Shown here piece by piece: positions 52,818 to 61,354 of a stretch of 64,000 nucleotides of DNA. The notes below the pieces were generated by a model. The model ran no database searches. It saw nothing but the letters and a program-made list of their open reading frames with translations, and was not told where the DNA came from. The position numbers and the translations under genes are program-made. Numbering within the stretch: the stretch's first letter is position 1; each line of letters starts with the position of its first letter. Source of the DNA: CBDCUC01 sp965222485 (GTDB taxonomy: Bacteria > Pseudomonadota > Alphaproteobacteria > Rhizobiales > Hyphomicrobiaceae); the NCBI GenBank assembly GCA_965222485.1, contig CBDCUC010000039.1, forward strand, positions 1 to 64,000, read 5' to 3'.

Positions 52818-53921
52818 GTGAAACGCTATGGTGTTACGGGCGCAGGACGCGGTTCGCAAGAAGACGGCAAAATGCGCAAAGATTTGCAACGTGCAGCGAC
52901 ATCCATGAGCGCCAGGGTGTCCGCCGAGATGAGTGGTAAATCGGACTCCCCATTTGAAAAGGCCATTCACAGCAAACTGCGTCCACTGATCACCCTGCCG
53001 GAGAGCGGGCATATCAGCATAACACATGGGCCTGCGCTAGATCCGCGCTGTGTTGACCTGAACAAGTTGCGAAAAGAGGCGAGCCAAAAGCGTGGCAAGA
53101 GTCACAAACTAGTCTCCAGTCGTGGTTTGGTGCGCACAACCGCGGTTGTAGCAATTGGCTTCGGCGTTGCCTTCCTGTTCGGGCAACTTTCCAACGACAA
53201 TCGCAACAAGTTGGCTGAAACGAAGAAGCAGGAGCTTGTGCAGGACAGCCCTGTTCAAACGGTGATGACACAGCCATCCGGTGAACAGAAGGCCGAGACG
53301 GAGCCCCCACGTGTGGCTGCCCACATCGACAACATGGATCGAAAACTATCGTCGCGGGAAGAGCAGGTGCCGACGCGAGCGCCGGCTGTTTCACCAACAG
53401 GTTCGATCACGGAGCCTGCTGGTGCGGTTGCAGCGAAGAATCTAGGCGAAGAAGCCGAACCAACACAACAATCCGGTAACGACATTCAAGCGCCACCCCA
53501 GGAGCGAGCAAAACCAGACACGCAAACGAGTATCGAGACATCTGAAAAAGACACCGAAGGAAGCTTAAACTCGCAAGGAGCTTGGTCAGAGAAAGTTGCC
53601 GCACTCAACGAAAAAGAGACGGCTTCGCAACGCCCAGCGACGACCCTTAAGTCAATTGAGTCCTTGAGTAAGAATGAGTTGGTTAGGGCTGGTCAGCAGC
53701 AACTGGTAAACGGGGACATTGTCGCTGCACGCGCACTCTTCAAGCGTGCCGCTGATGCAGGGCTTGCCGAGGGAGCACTAGCGTTAGGCAGCACATTCGA
53801 CCCCAAGGCCTTGGCGGCATTGGGCCTGACGACCGCCGAGGCCGATACAAGCCAAGCGCTCACTTGGTACCGTCGCGCCCACGTCCTTGCCGACGCTGGT
53901 GAACCCGGCCGGGGCGACTAG
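52818..53921 (+). CDS. Unknown protein with one membrane segment and C-terminal Sel1-like region
   Basis: 367 residues, GTG start with GCGGAG upstream. The N-terminal 95 residues are polar and probably cytoplasmic, one membrane segment (TTAVVAIGFGVAFLFGQL) follows, then a long Glu/Gln/Thr/Pro-rich disordered stretch. The last 90 residues contain Sel1/TPR-like helices (ALFKRAADAGLAEGALALGSTFDP, ALTWYRRAHVLADAGEP). The layout resembles periplasmic scaffolds tied to envelope signalling. No function can be assigned. The Sel1-like tail recalls the kinase at 37.3-40.2 kb, but the two proteins are otherwise different. Confidence 0.6.
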   Translation: MKRYGVTGAGRGSQEDGKMRKDLQRAATSMSARVSAEMSGKSDSPFEKAIHSKLRPLITLPESGHISITHGPALDPRCVDLNKLRKEASQKRGKSHKLVSSRGLVRTTAVVAIGFGVAFLFGQLSNDNRNKLAETKKQELVQDSPVQTVMTQPSGEQKAETEPPRVAAHIDNMDRKLSSREEQVPTRAPAVSPTGSITEPAGAVAAKNLGEEAEPTQQSGNDIQAPPQERAKPDTQTSIETSEKDTEGSLNSQGAWSEKVAALNEKETASQRPATTLKSIESLSKNELVRAGQQQLVNGDIVAARALFKRAADAGLAEGALALGSTFDPKALAALGLTTAEADTSQALTWYRRAHVLADAGEPGRGD

Positions 53922-54107
53922 AATTTGGCGCACGCAAGGCAAGCAAGCCCAAGTAACTCCTCAATTACCTCATCCTTGTGCCACACCATTTACGCACCGT
54001 TTACTCATCCGGTCCACTATCAGCAAAATGACGGTGGAGCTGCGGGGCGCACCGGTCGGCAGTCAAAAATGCTGCCGCGCTGATGAGTTGCTGACCCTGG
54101 TTGAGTT

Positions 54108-54554
54108 ATGTTCGTGTATCCATTCCCACGCGCTTCCCAATTTCTCCGCTCACCCAAGTACAAAGCATTCATTATGCTCCTCCCAGCGTTATTTGTGTCC
54201 GGTTGTGCATGCTTGGTTGGGTATTCGGCTGCAGGCTATGATCCGATTACGCCTCGGCACGTGAAGAAAAAACCCAAGCCCACCAAGACAGCAAAAATTA
54301 ACCGTCGGTCGAAAGCAGCCACGCCACGAAAAAGACAGGTGCCAACGCATCTGCTGCGCAAAACGGTTGCCCCTGACTGCAAGACGGTGGGTGCAAACAT
54401 CCCGCGCAATGGTTCAGAAACTCCAGCAGCCAATGCCGACCCGAACCTCGTGGAAATTGCCAGGCTGCAACTTGAGCGGGACTGCTACCGGCAAGCGGAA
54501 GAAGCAGCTCGAAAAAAGCTCGAAGAACTCCAAGACTCGGTGGACGACGATTAG
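54108..54554 (+). CDS. Small lipoprotein-like protein with coiled tail
   Basis: 148 residues, or fewer if ATG 54174 is the true start. The sequence MLLPALFVSGCACL gives a lipobox with Cys near residue 33 of the long form. A Lys/Pro/Thr-rich linker follows, then an acidic, helical C-terminus (ARLQLERDCYRQAEEAARKKLEELQ) likely to form a coiled coil. No family is recognised. The start is unclear because the 22 residues before the hydrophobic core are polar and include several aromatics, unusual for a signal peptide. Confidence 0.55.
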   Translation: MFVYPFPRASQFLRSPKYKAFIMLLPALFVSGCACLVGYSAAGYDPITPRHVKKKPKPTKTAKINRRSKAATPRKRQVPTHLLRKTVAPDCKTVGANIPRNGSETPAANADPNLVEIARLQLERDCYRQAEEAARKKLEELQDSVDDD

Positions 54555-54871
54555 GTCTGCACGCGCCGCATGAACTAATCCAAGGGACCAGGCTATCCTC
54601 CACTGTTCACGGCTTAGCAAGCCGGCAACCTTATTGCCGCCACATCCGGTGCGCCCACGGCAATCCAGCGATATTGACCGGAAACGAACGGAAAATCCGC
54701 CAGCCGGGCGGATGCCGTCACTTGTCGGTTTGATGGATGGCGTTCTGGCCCATACTGCGCTTAAAGTTTAGCGGTGATCGGGTCTTGGGCAGTAGTAGAG
54801 ACCCGGTTCGCAATCAGGACTGCACGGCCTCAAGCATTAGCCACCGCGCCGCCACGCAATAGGAGCAAGAC
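54555..54871. other. Intergenic, nothing recognised
   Basis: It precedes the LprI/VHL-like gene. No small frame, RNA or clear promoter consensus is evident. Confidence 0.45.
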
Positions 54872-56131
54872 ATGGGTAGCAGGAACGTCGCATCATTCAG
54901 GTTAGCCACAATATGGCTGGTATCCTGTCTGGCGATACCATCATATGCCGACGATAAGGCCGCAGCCCGCGAAGCCTATTGCAACAAATTGCCGACCAAG
55001 TCGGAAACAGCGATTTGCCTTGATCGGGATTTGACGCGCCGCGACGGTGAGCTCAACGACGTCTATCAAGAATTGAAAGAAAAGCTGAAACCAGCTGAGT
55101 ATAAAGATCTGCAGAAAGAACAGCGCTCTTGGCTTGCTGAACGCAACACCTGCGGTGCGGACGTACAATGTCTCGCAACACAGTATACCGACCGCATTTC
55201 AGTGCTGGAGCATGCTCTGGAAGGATTGGAGAACCCTGGTAAGAGCCACGTGGAAATCGGGTGCCGCAATGACCAGGACTTTATGGAAGGTGAATGCGTT
55301 GATCGCGCCGGCGCTGAGGCTACAGCACCCGCGCCCGACCCGGATATGCGCTGGCAGGTCAACGCATTCAACGATCCCACGAACAAGGGTCGCTATACGG
55401 TTCGTCTCGCCTTTGGAATTCCCGAAACGGACGCCGTGCAGTTCGATGCCTCCTGTTCTGCCGGGTCGAGCGCGGCAACTGCCTTGGTCATTATGGGCTA
55501 CAACGTAGAGGGCATGCGTGAAGGCAAACGCGTTAAGGTCAACTACACCGCCGATGGCGCGCGCTGGCAGTTGGATGGAGAGGTCTATGGCACTGAACTT
55601 GAAATCGGCGTCAGTGGTATTCTTGTCAGGCCAGGATTTAACAACCCCTTCTGGGAGCACCTTGCAGGAAGTTCTTCTCAATTTTCATACCGAACTAAGG
55701 GTGGCGCGCCGGTGCAACTTGGCTTGAAGGGGAGTGGCGTCAAGGTAAGAAAATTCATCGCCGACTGTAAGGCCGTTTACGCCGCGTCCAACACACCGTC
55801 ATCTGCCGACAGTGGGGACACCGCGACCAACAAAACCTGCGACGCATACGCCAGCGCAAAGTCACAAACTTCCGAGACGCCGGTAACAATAACCTTTGTC
55901 AACAAGACCGAAGCTTACCGCAGTGTCATGTGGATAGACTTCGACGGCATGCCCAAGGACTATGCCAATCTGGACCCTGGGCAGTCATTCACGGTCAACA
56001 CGTATCTCACTCATCCCTGGATGTTCACAGACGGTCCGGGCAATTGCATTGAAATGTTCATGCCTCAGGCTGGCGTGACCACCTTTGAGATATCAGCGCC
56101 CAGCCCGGCTTTTGGCCCGGAGAATGACTAA
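54872..56131 (+). CDS. Secreted protein with LprI-like N-terminus and VHL beta-type C-terminal domain
   Basis: 419 residues; AGGAG lies about 8 nt before the ATG. A signal peptide (cleavage near SYA-DD) precedes an LprI/DUF1311 domain at about 28-112 (SETAICLDRDLTRRDGELNDVYQ, EQRSWLAERNTCGADVQCL), the family of lysozyme-inhibitor-like proteins. A middle domain of about 170 residues is unassigned. The C-terminal 80 residues (KTEAYRSVMWIDFDG, NLDPGQSFTVNTYL, HPWMFTDG) closely resemble the beta domain of von Hippel-Lindau protein, found in some secreted bacterial proteins. A periplasmic or surface binding role is inferred. Confidence 0.78.
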   Translation: MGSRNVASFRLATIWLVSCLAIPSYADDKAAAREAYCNKLPTKSETAICLDRDLTRRDGELNDVYQELKEKLKPAEYKDLQKEQRSWLAERNTCGADVQCLATQYTDRISVLEHALEGLENPGKSHVEIGCRNDQDFMEGECVDRAGAEATAPAPDPDMRWQVNAFNDPTNKGRYTVRLAFGIPETDAVQFDASCSAGSSAATALVIMGYNVEGMREGKRVKVNYTADGARWQLDGEVYGTELEIGVSGILVRPGFNNPFWEHLAGSSSQFSYRTKGGAPVQLGLKGSGVKVRKFIADCKAVYAASNTPSSADSGDTATNKTCDAYASAKSQTSETPVTITFVNKTEAYRSVMWIDFDGMPKDYANLDPGQSFTVNTYLTHPWMFTDGPGNCIEMFMPQAGVTTFEISAPSPAFGPEND

Positions 56132-56283
56132 AGGACCGGTATCAAAATCCGTCACTCGTCAACGCAATAGCAACCATTGCCCCGTTACCTACTAGAACCG
56201 CCGTACCGCACAGGTCTGGCGGACGTTGAAACGCGGCCAGCGCCAGGCAATGAGCGCCGGGCGCAATAAGGGGGCTGGAGCGA

Positions 56284-57162
56284 ATGAAGGGGATCATTCT
56301 GGCCGGTGGACGCGGTACGCGCCTGCATCCGATGACGCTTGTCACATCGAAGCAGCTGCTCCCCGTCTACGACAAGCCGATGATCTACTACCCGCTCACC
56401 ACGCTTATGCTGGCCGGCATCGACGACATTCTTATAATTTCAACGCCGGAAGACATTCCCAACTATCAGGCACTTCTCGGAAACGGCAGCCAGTGGGGCT
56501 TGCAGTTATCCTATGCCGAACAGCCAAAGCCGGAAGGATTGGCCCAGGCCTATATCATTGGTGCCGACTTTGTAGCCGATGAGCCATCGGCGCTCATCTT
56601 GGGAGACAACCTTTACTACGGTCATGGGCTCCCAGAAATGTTGCGCGCTGCTGCTGCACGCAAGAGCGGCGCAACTGTTTTTGCTTACTGGGTGTCCGAT
56701 CCGGAGCGCTACGGCGTCGTCGCTTTCGATGATAACGGCAAGGCGAACGACATTGAAGAAAAGCCTGCCAAACCGAAATCCCATTGGGCTGTCACAGGTC
56801 TCTACTTCTACGACGGCCGCGCAGCGCAGATCGCCAAAGGCATCAAACCATCTGCACGCGGTGAACTGGAAATCACGGACCTCAATAAATCCTACATGGA
56901 AGCTGGTGAGCTTTACGTCGAACGGCTGGGTCGAGGATTTGCCTGGCTCGACACCGGAACGCCGGAAAGCCTTGTGGATGCAGCATCGTTTGTACGCACC
57001 ATGGCCAACCGACAGGGACAGCGCATCGCATGCCCCGAGGAGGTCGCCCACCAGATGGGCTTTATCTCCGACAGGGAACTCATCGCAGCAGCCGACAAGT
57101 ACGCAAACTCTGACTACGGCGCCTATCTGCGCGGCCTTTTGGCAGAGAATGGCGCGCGTTAG
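56284..57162 (+). CDS. rfbA: Glucose-1-phosphate thymidylyltransferase
   Basis: 292 residues, the usual RfbA length. The nucleotidyltransferase signature [11 protein letters not shown] is at residues 8-18, [16 protein letters not shown] follows, and [11 protein letters not shown] holds the metal-binding Asp. It joins dTTP and glucose-1-phosphate to dTDP-glucose, the first step to dTDP-rhamnose and other dTDP-deoxysugars. rfbC and rfbB follow in the same direction. GGAGCG precedes the ATG. Confidence 0.95.
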   Translation: MKGIILAGGRGTRLHPMTLVTSKQLLPVYDKPMIYYPLTTLMLAGIDDILIISTPEDIPNYQALLGNGSQWGLQLSYAEQPKPEGLAQAYIIGADFVADEPSALILGDNLYYGHGLPEMLRAAAARKSGATVFAYWVSDPERYGVVAFDDNGKANDIEEKPAKPKSHWAVTGLYFYDGRAAQIAKGIKPSARGELEITDLNKSYMEAGELYVERLGRGFAWLDTGTPESLVDAASFVRTMANRQGQRIACPEEVAHQMGFISDRELIAAADKYANSDYGAYLRGLLAENGAR

Positions 57163-57176
57163 GGCTACGCTCCGGC

Positions 57177-57200
57177 GCGTCGCTTGTTAGCAGGCGACGC
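57177..57200 (+). terminator. Hairpin after rfbA
   Basis: GCGTCGC (57177-57183) and GCGACGC (57194-57200) form a 7-bp stem with a 10-nt loop, with a weak T-run (AAATTTTTG) a few bases later. It may partly terminate between rfbA and rfbC. Confidence 0.4.
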
Positions 57201-57265
57201 CGTTGAAATTTTTGAACAGAGGTTAATCAGGCTTTGCAACACCGCAAAACAAAAGCGAACGCCAA

Positions 57266-57829
57266 ATGAGCAACCTTAGTGTCGAAACACTCTCAATTCC
57301 CGACCTCAAGGTCGTGCGTCCGAAGAAGTTTGGCGATCATCGTGGCTATTTCAGCGAAACTTACAGCGCACAAGCCTTCGCAGGCGCGGGCATTGATGAA
57401 ACCTTCGTGCAGGATAATCAATCGATGTCAGCAGACGTCGGCACCATTCGCGGTCTGCATTATCAGGAGCCGCCCCATGCCCAAGCCAAGCTCGTGCGCG
57501 TGCTCAAGGGGCGGATCCTCGATGTGTGTGTCGATATCAGGACGTCGTCGGCAACGTTTGGAGCACATGCAAGCGTTGAGCTGAGCGCCGAAGACTGGAA
57601 CCAACTCTACGTGCCAGTAGGGTTTGCGCACGGTTTCGCGGTTCTCGAACCGTCAACTGAGGTTCTCTACAAAGTCTCAAGCTTATATGCACCGGCCTCC
57701 GAGCGCGGCATCCGCTGGGATGACCCGGCGCTGGGTATCGATTGGAAGGTCACATCGGAAGCGGCGATTTTATCGGAAAAGGACAGGGCTAATCCGTCTT
57801 TTGCCGAGACAACTTCGCCATTCGAATGA
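57266..57829 (+). CDS. rfbC: dTDP-4-dehydrorhamnose 3,5-epimerase
   Basis: 187 residues. The cupin-type RmlC signature is present: FVQDNQSMS, TIRGLHYQEPPHAQAKLVRV with the catalytic His, DIRTSSATFG, VPVGFAHGFAVL, and YKVSSLYAPASERGIRWDDP with the catalytic Tyr. It epimerises C3 and C5 of dTDP-4-keto-6-deoxyglucose, the product of RfbB encoded 10 bp downstream. It is probably co-transcribed with rfbB. Confidence 0.95.
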   Translation: MSNLSVETLSIPDLKVVRPKKFGDHRGYFSETYSAQAFAGAGIDETFVQDNQSMSADVGTIRGLHYQEPPHAQAKLVRVLKGRILDVCVDIRTSSATFGAHASVELSAEDWNQLYVPVGFAHGFAVLEPSTEVLYKVSSLYAPASERGIRWDDPALGIDWKVTSEAAILSEKDRANPSFAETTSPFE

Positions 57830-57838
57830 GGTGACGCG

Positions 57839-58930
57839 ATGCATCCCCATCGGACAAACGACATGAAAACAGTAATGGTCACCGGCGGCGCCGGTTTCAT
57901 CGGCGGACATGTCGTCCGCCATCTCGTGGAGACCCTCGGACACCGCGTCGTAAACGTTGATGCGCTGACCTATGCGGCTGATACCCGTCTTATTGATCCA
58001 TTGGGCAAAACCGGCAGGTATCGCTTCGAGCAGGCCGATATTCGAAACGCATTGAGGGTGCGCCAGCTCTTTCTAAAGTATAAGCCCGATTGGGTCATGC
58101 ATCTCGCCGCCGAGTCGCACGTTGACCGCTCCATTGAGACACCTGGTGTCTTTGTTGAGACCAACGTCACCGGAACCGCCAACATGTTGACGGCCGCGCG
58201 CGGTCATTACGAACAGCTTGATGAGCCCAAGCGTGCTCAGTTCCGCTTCTTGCACATTTCAACCGATGAAGTGTTCGGCTCCCTGGGAGATGTGGGCCTA
58301 TTCTGCGAGGAAACACCCTACGACCCGTCCTCTCCTTATTCTGCCAGCAAGGCGGCTTCGGATCACATGGTTCGTGCATGGGGACGCACCTATGGCCTGC
58401 CCGTCATCGTAACCAATTGCTCGAATAACTACGGCCCCGGCCAATTTCCAGAAAAGCTGATCCCGCTGATGATCCTAAAGGCGGCGGCCGGCCAGCCATT
58501 ACCCGTTTACGGGAAGGGTGAGAATATCCGTGACTGGCTATACGTTGTCGACCACGCCGAGGCGTTGGCAACGGTTATCGAGCACGGCACCCCCGGCGAT
58601 ACATATTGCATCGGTGGAAACTCGGAACGCCGTAATATCGATATTGTCACCCGGATATGTGATGAACTGGACGCACATCTGGGCACCGAACCGGACGGTC
58701 CTCGCCGTCGTCTCATTCAATTTGTTGCGGATCGCCCTGGCCATGATATGCGATATGCCATAGATGCATCGCGCATAGCTGACGAATTGGGCTGGCGACC
58801 GCGGCACAACCTGGAGACAGGATTGAGCGAGACAATTGACTGGTATTTGTCTCATGAATGGTGGTGGGCGCCGCTTGTGGGCGCAGAACAATCATTGGAT
58901 CGTCGCGGGCTTGCGGTTTGTTGTGCTTGA
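57839..58930 (+). CDS. rfbB: dTDP-glucose 4,6-dehydratase
   Basis: 363 residues of the extended SDR family. VTGGAGFIGGHVVRHL binds NAD, HLAAESHVDRSI follows, and the catalytic Thr-Asp-Glu and YxxxK lie in HISTDEVFGSLG and PYSASKAASDH. It converts dTDP-glucose to the 4-keto-6-deoxy sugar. ATG 57839 has AGGTG with 5-nt spacing; ATG 57863 matches where most homologues begin but lacks a ribosome site. No rfbD is found in the window, so the last step to rhamnose is encoded elsewhere or the sugar is different. Confidence 0.95.
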   Translation: MHPHRTNDMKTVMVTGGAGFIGGHVVRHLVETLGHRVVNVDALTYAADTRLIDPLGKTGRYRFEQADIRNALRVRQLFLKYKPDWVMHLAAESHVDRSIETPGVFVETNVTGTANMLTAARGHYEQLDEPKRAQFRFLHISTDEVFGSLGDVGLFCEETPYDPSSPYSASKAASDHMVRAWGRTYGLPVIVTNCSNNYGPGQFPEKLIPLMILKAAAGQPLPVYGKGENIRDWLYVVDHAEALATVIEHGTPGDTYCIGGNSERRNIDIVTRICDELDAHLGTEPDGPRRRLIQFVADRPGHDMRYAIDASRIADELGWRPRHNLETGLSETIDWYLSHEWWWAPLVGAEQSLDRRGLAVCCA

Positions 58931-59018
58931 CGGGATGCTGGTCACACATTTTCGCACTCACACTGGCGCGGATGAATGTGACCGGTTTAATGAGTGCAAG
59001 ACACCAATGAGGGCTTGA

Positions 59019-59873
59019 ATGAGCGACCAGGCGGCACTGAAGCCGAACCGTAGCGTCAATGTCGGGACTATAGAGTTTTCCAATGACCGTCCGATCGCGG
59101 TTTTCGCCGGGCCATGTCAAATGGAAAGCCGTGAGCATGCTCTAGACACGGCATCTGCGCTCAAAGAGATCGCTTCAAAACGCAACCTTGGTCTTGTCTA
59201 TAAGTCCTCGTTCGACAAAGCCAATCGCACAAGTCTGTCTGGCAAACGCGGGCTGGGGCTTTCCGGAGCCATGGAGGTCTTTGCCGAAATACGCGAGACA
59301 TTGGGCTTACCAATTGTTACCGATGTCCACGAACCGGCACAGTGCGCCATTGTTGGCGAAGTCGTCGATGTTTTACAGATACCTGCATTCCTCTGCCGCC
59401 AGACCGATCTACTAATTGCCGCCGCAAAAACAGGTCGCGTCGTTAAGATCAAGAAAGGTCAGTTCCTCGCTCCTTGGGACATGAAAAACGTACTCGCCAA
59501 AGTGGTGCAGTCCGGAAACCCAAATGTGCTGCTGACCGAGCGCGGCGCATCCTTCGGCTACAACACACTTGTGAGCGATATGCGTGCGCTTCCCATCATG
59601 GCGGAGACGGGATGCCCGGTGATCTTCGATGCCACCCATTCTGTGCAGCAACCGGGTGGTCAGGGAACATCATCTGGTGGCGATCGGCGCTTTGTTCCGG
59701 TGCTTGCGCGCGCAGCCGTTGCCGTTGGCGTAGCAGGTTTGTTTATCGAAACGCACGAAGACCCCGACAATGCACCTTCCGACGGTCCCAACATGGTCCC
59801 ACTCGATAGGTTTGAAGCTCTGATAACTGAGCTTCAAGCAATCGACGCTGTTGTCAAACAGCAGGTAGCCTAA
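59019..59873 (+). CDS. kdsA: KDO-8-phosphate synthase (2-dehydro-3-deoxyphosphooctonate aldolase)
   Basis: 284 residues. Signature segments are VFAGPCQMES near residue 30, YKSSFDKANRTS, TDVHEPAQC, KKGQFLAPWDM, LTERGASFGYN and FDATHSVQQPGG. The Cys in AGPCQ is the metal ligand of the metal-dependent KdsA class, unlike the Asn of the E. coli enzyme. It condenses phosphoenolpyruvate with arabinose-5-phosphate for the lipopolysaccharide inner core. GAGGG lies upstream of the ATG. Placement after rfbB fits a cell-surface polysaccharide locus. Confidence 0.95.
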   Translation: MSDQAALKPNRSVNVGTIEFSNDRPIAVFAGPCQMESREHALDTASALKEIASKRNLGLVYKSSFDKANRTSLSGKRGLGLSGAMEVFAEIRETLGLPIVTDVHEPAQCAIVGEVVDVLQIPAFLCRQTDLLIAAAKTGRVVKIKKGQFLAPWDMKNVLAKVVQSGNPNVLLTERGASFGYNTLVSDMRALPIMAETGCPVIFDATHSVQQPGGQGTSSGGDRRFVPVLARAAVAVGVAGLFIETHEDPDNAPSDGPNMVPLDRFEALITELQAIDAVVKQQVA

Positions 59874-59910
59874 GCTCACCAAGCGAACCCGGTGTTCGTG
59901 AGTTCGGACA

Positions 59911-59950
59911 AGAGAAAACCGGCTCCCAAATATTGGAAAGCCGGTCTTCA
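59911..59950. terminator. Bidirectional terminator-like hairpin
   Basis: ACCGGCT (59918-59924) pairs with AGCCGGT (59939-59945); A-rich sequence precedes and TCTTC follows. It lies between convergent kdsA and the small L,D-transpeptidase gene. Confidence 0.5.
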
Positions 59951-60020
59951 TCTCCCGTCTTCTAACCAGTTCCGCTTGCAAAGAACGCCGCGGCGTAAAC
60001 ACTCTCTAGCAACCCGTGGC

Positions 60021-60596
60021 TTATGACGTGTAGCGCTTCCAGGTCACCAGCACGCGTGTTCCTGTAGGAACGCGTGGATAGAGATCAAGCACATCCTCAT
60101 TGTACATGCGGATACACCCCTTCGAGACAGCCGTGCCAATCGTCCATGGCGCATCCGTCCCATGAATACGATAAAGGCTGGAGCCCAAATAAAGTGCGCG
60201 AACGCCAAGTGGGTTTAGCGGATGACCACCCGGCACATGTGCCGGCAACTTCGGGTTTTCGCGACGCATCTGCGGGGTTGGCGTCCAACCCGGGTTCTTG
60301 CGTTTTTGTGAGACAAACGTTCGACCGGACCAGCGGCTCTGTTTACGCGGAACGGCAATCGGATAACTAATCGCCTCGCCGCGCCGATAGACCCAATAAA
60401 GCTTCCGGTCGCCGAAGCTGACAATAATTTGGCGTGGTGACACTTTCGGTGAGAAAGAAATCACCTCACGCGATCCACCGCCCCACAGGAATGAGAACAA
60501 GTCTTGAGCAGCGGCCTGAGAAGGCGCGAGGCCAAAAAGTCCCAAGCTCAACAGGACAATTGCGAGTTTTCCGCGCGTATTTCTTAGAAACGGCAT
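60021..60596 (-). CDS. Small secreted L,D-transpeptidase (ErfK/YbiS-like)
   Basis: 191 residues from ATG 60596, supported by AAGGG 7 nt upstream and the signal peptide LAIVLLSLGLFGLAPSQAAA; the longer frame back to 60938 is not plausible. The YkuD domain fills the rest: RQIIVSFGDRKLYWVYRRG, GGHPLNPLGVRALYLG, YRIHGTDAPWTIG and SKGCIRMYNEDV with the catalytic His and Cys. The short length and layout match ErfK-type enzymes that attach lipoprotein to peptidoglycan or cross-link it. Confidence 0.88.
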   Translation of the reverse strand: MPFLRNTRGKLAIVLLSLGLFGLAPSQAAAQDLFSFLWGGGSREVISFSPKVSPRQIIVSFGDRKLYWVYRRGEAISYPIAVPRKQSRWSGRTFVSQKRKNPGWTPTPQMRRENPKLPAHVPGGHPLNPLGVRALYLGSSLYRIHGTDAPWTIGTAVSKGCIRMYNEDVLDLYPRVPTGTRVLVTWKRYTS

Positions 60597-61087
60597 TTGC
60601 GAACCCTTGCTGACAGCGTCGATTGGCGAAAGTTGGCGAAACGCAAATACACTCACGCAAGCCCGCACGCGGGCCGTGAGGCAATTCGTAGAGCGTCTTG
60701 AACAGCTCAATGCCAGCAGTCTGCGCCGATTGGCCGTCCTCAGGCAACCGGGAACGGGCTTAAGATCACACGGCCGTGTAGGTTCTGGTGTCGGTCGTTC
60801 CAAGGGTGTGGCAGCCGAGACACGCAAGAGTCGGGCCTGCGACAATAAATGGGCCGGCCAGCGGCACGGCTCGCCCTCGACGACGCCCGCTCCGCATTTA
60901 GTACCAAAATTCGATTGGAGGCGTTGCATGCTGATCAAATACAGCCGAAACTGACGGCTGAATTCAAGGCAGTGCGTGTGGTGAGCCCGCGCGGACTACT
61001 ACGGATTTGATTACAAAGAGCCGTCAGCACCGGGCCCGCTCCGCCCGGCGGCCAACGACAAGAAGAGCGTCTGGGGAGGGAATTCCG
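60597..61087. other. Divergent intergenic region, nothing recognised
   Basis: It separates the L,D-transpeptidase from the symporter genes. In-frame extensions exist on both strands but lack family resemblance. Confidence 0.5.
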
Positions 61088-61351
61088 GTGTCTGCAGAAA
61101 GCAACGGCAGCCAGGGTTACTGGCGGGCGAACCTACGGCTTGTGGCCTTTTGCCTGGCCATATGGGCCTTTGTCTCATACGGCCTAGGCCTCATACTGCG
61201 ACCCTTCCTTAGCGGCATCAAGATTGGTGGCAGTGACCTCGGTTTCTGGTTCGCTCAGCAAGGGTCCATCTATGTCTTTGTCTTGCTGATCTTCTTTTAT
61301 GCGCTTTGCATGAACGCGCTCGATCGCAAGTATGACGTGGACGAGGACTAG
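61088..61351 (+). CDS. DUF4212 small subunit of sodium:solute symporter
   Basis: 87 residues from GTG 61088, with GGGGAGGG 7 nt upstream; the longer frame from 61007 lacks a ribosome site. Two membrane segments (LVAFCLAIWAFVSYGLGLIL and YVFVLLIFFYALCMNALD) flank the conserved FWFAQQGS loop typical of DUF4212. It pairs with the large symporter subunit encoded 3 bp downstream. Confidence 0.9.
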   Translation: MSAESNGSQGYWRANLRLVAFCLAIWAFVSYGLGLILRPFLSGIKIGGSDLGFWFAQQGSIYVFVLLIFFYALCMNALDRKYDVDED

Positions 61352-61354
61352 GTC

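Noticed and set aside
60597..60938. Extension of the small L,D-transpeptidase
   Set aside because: A clear ribosome site and signal peptide begin at 60596; the extension is Arg/Pro-rich noise.
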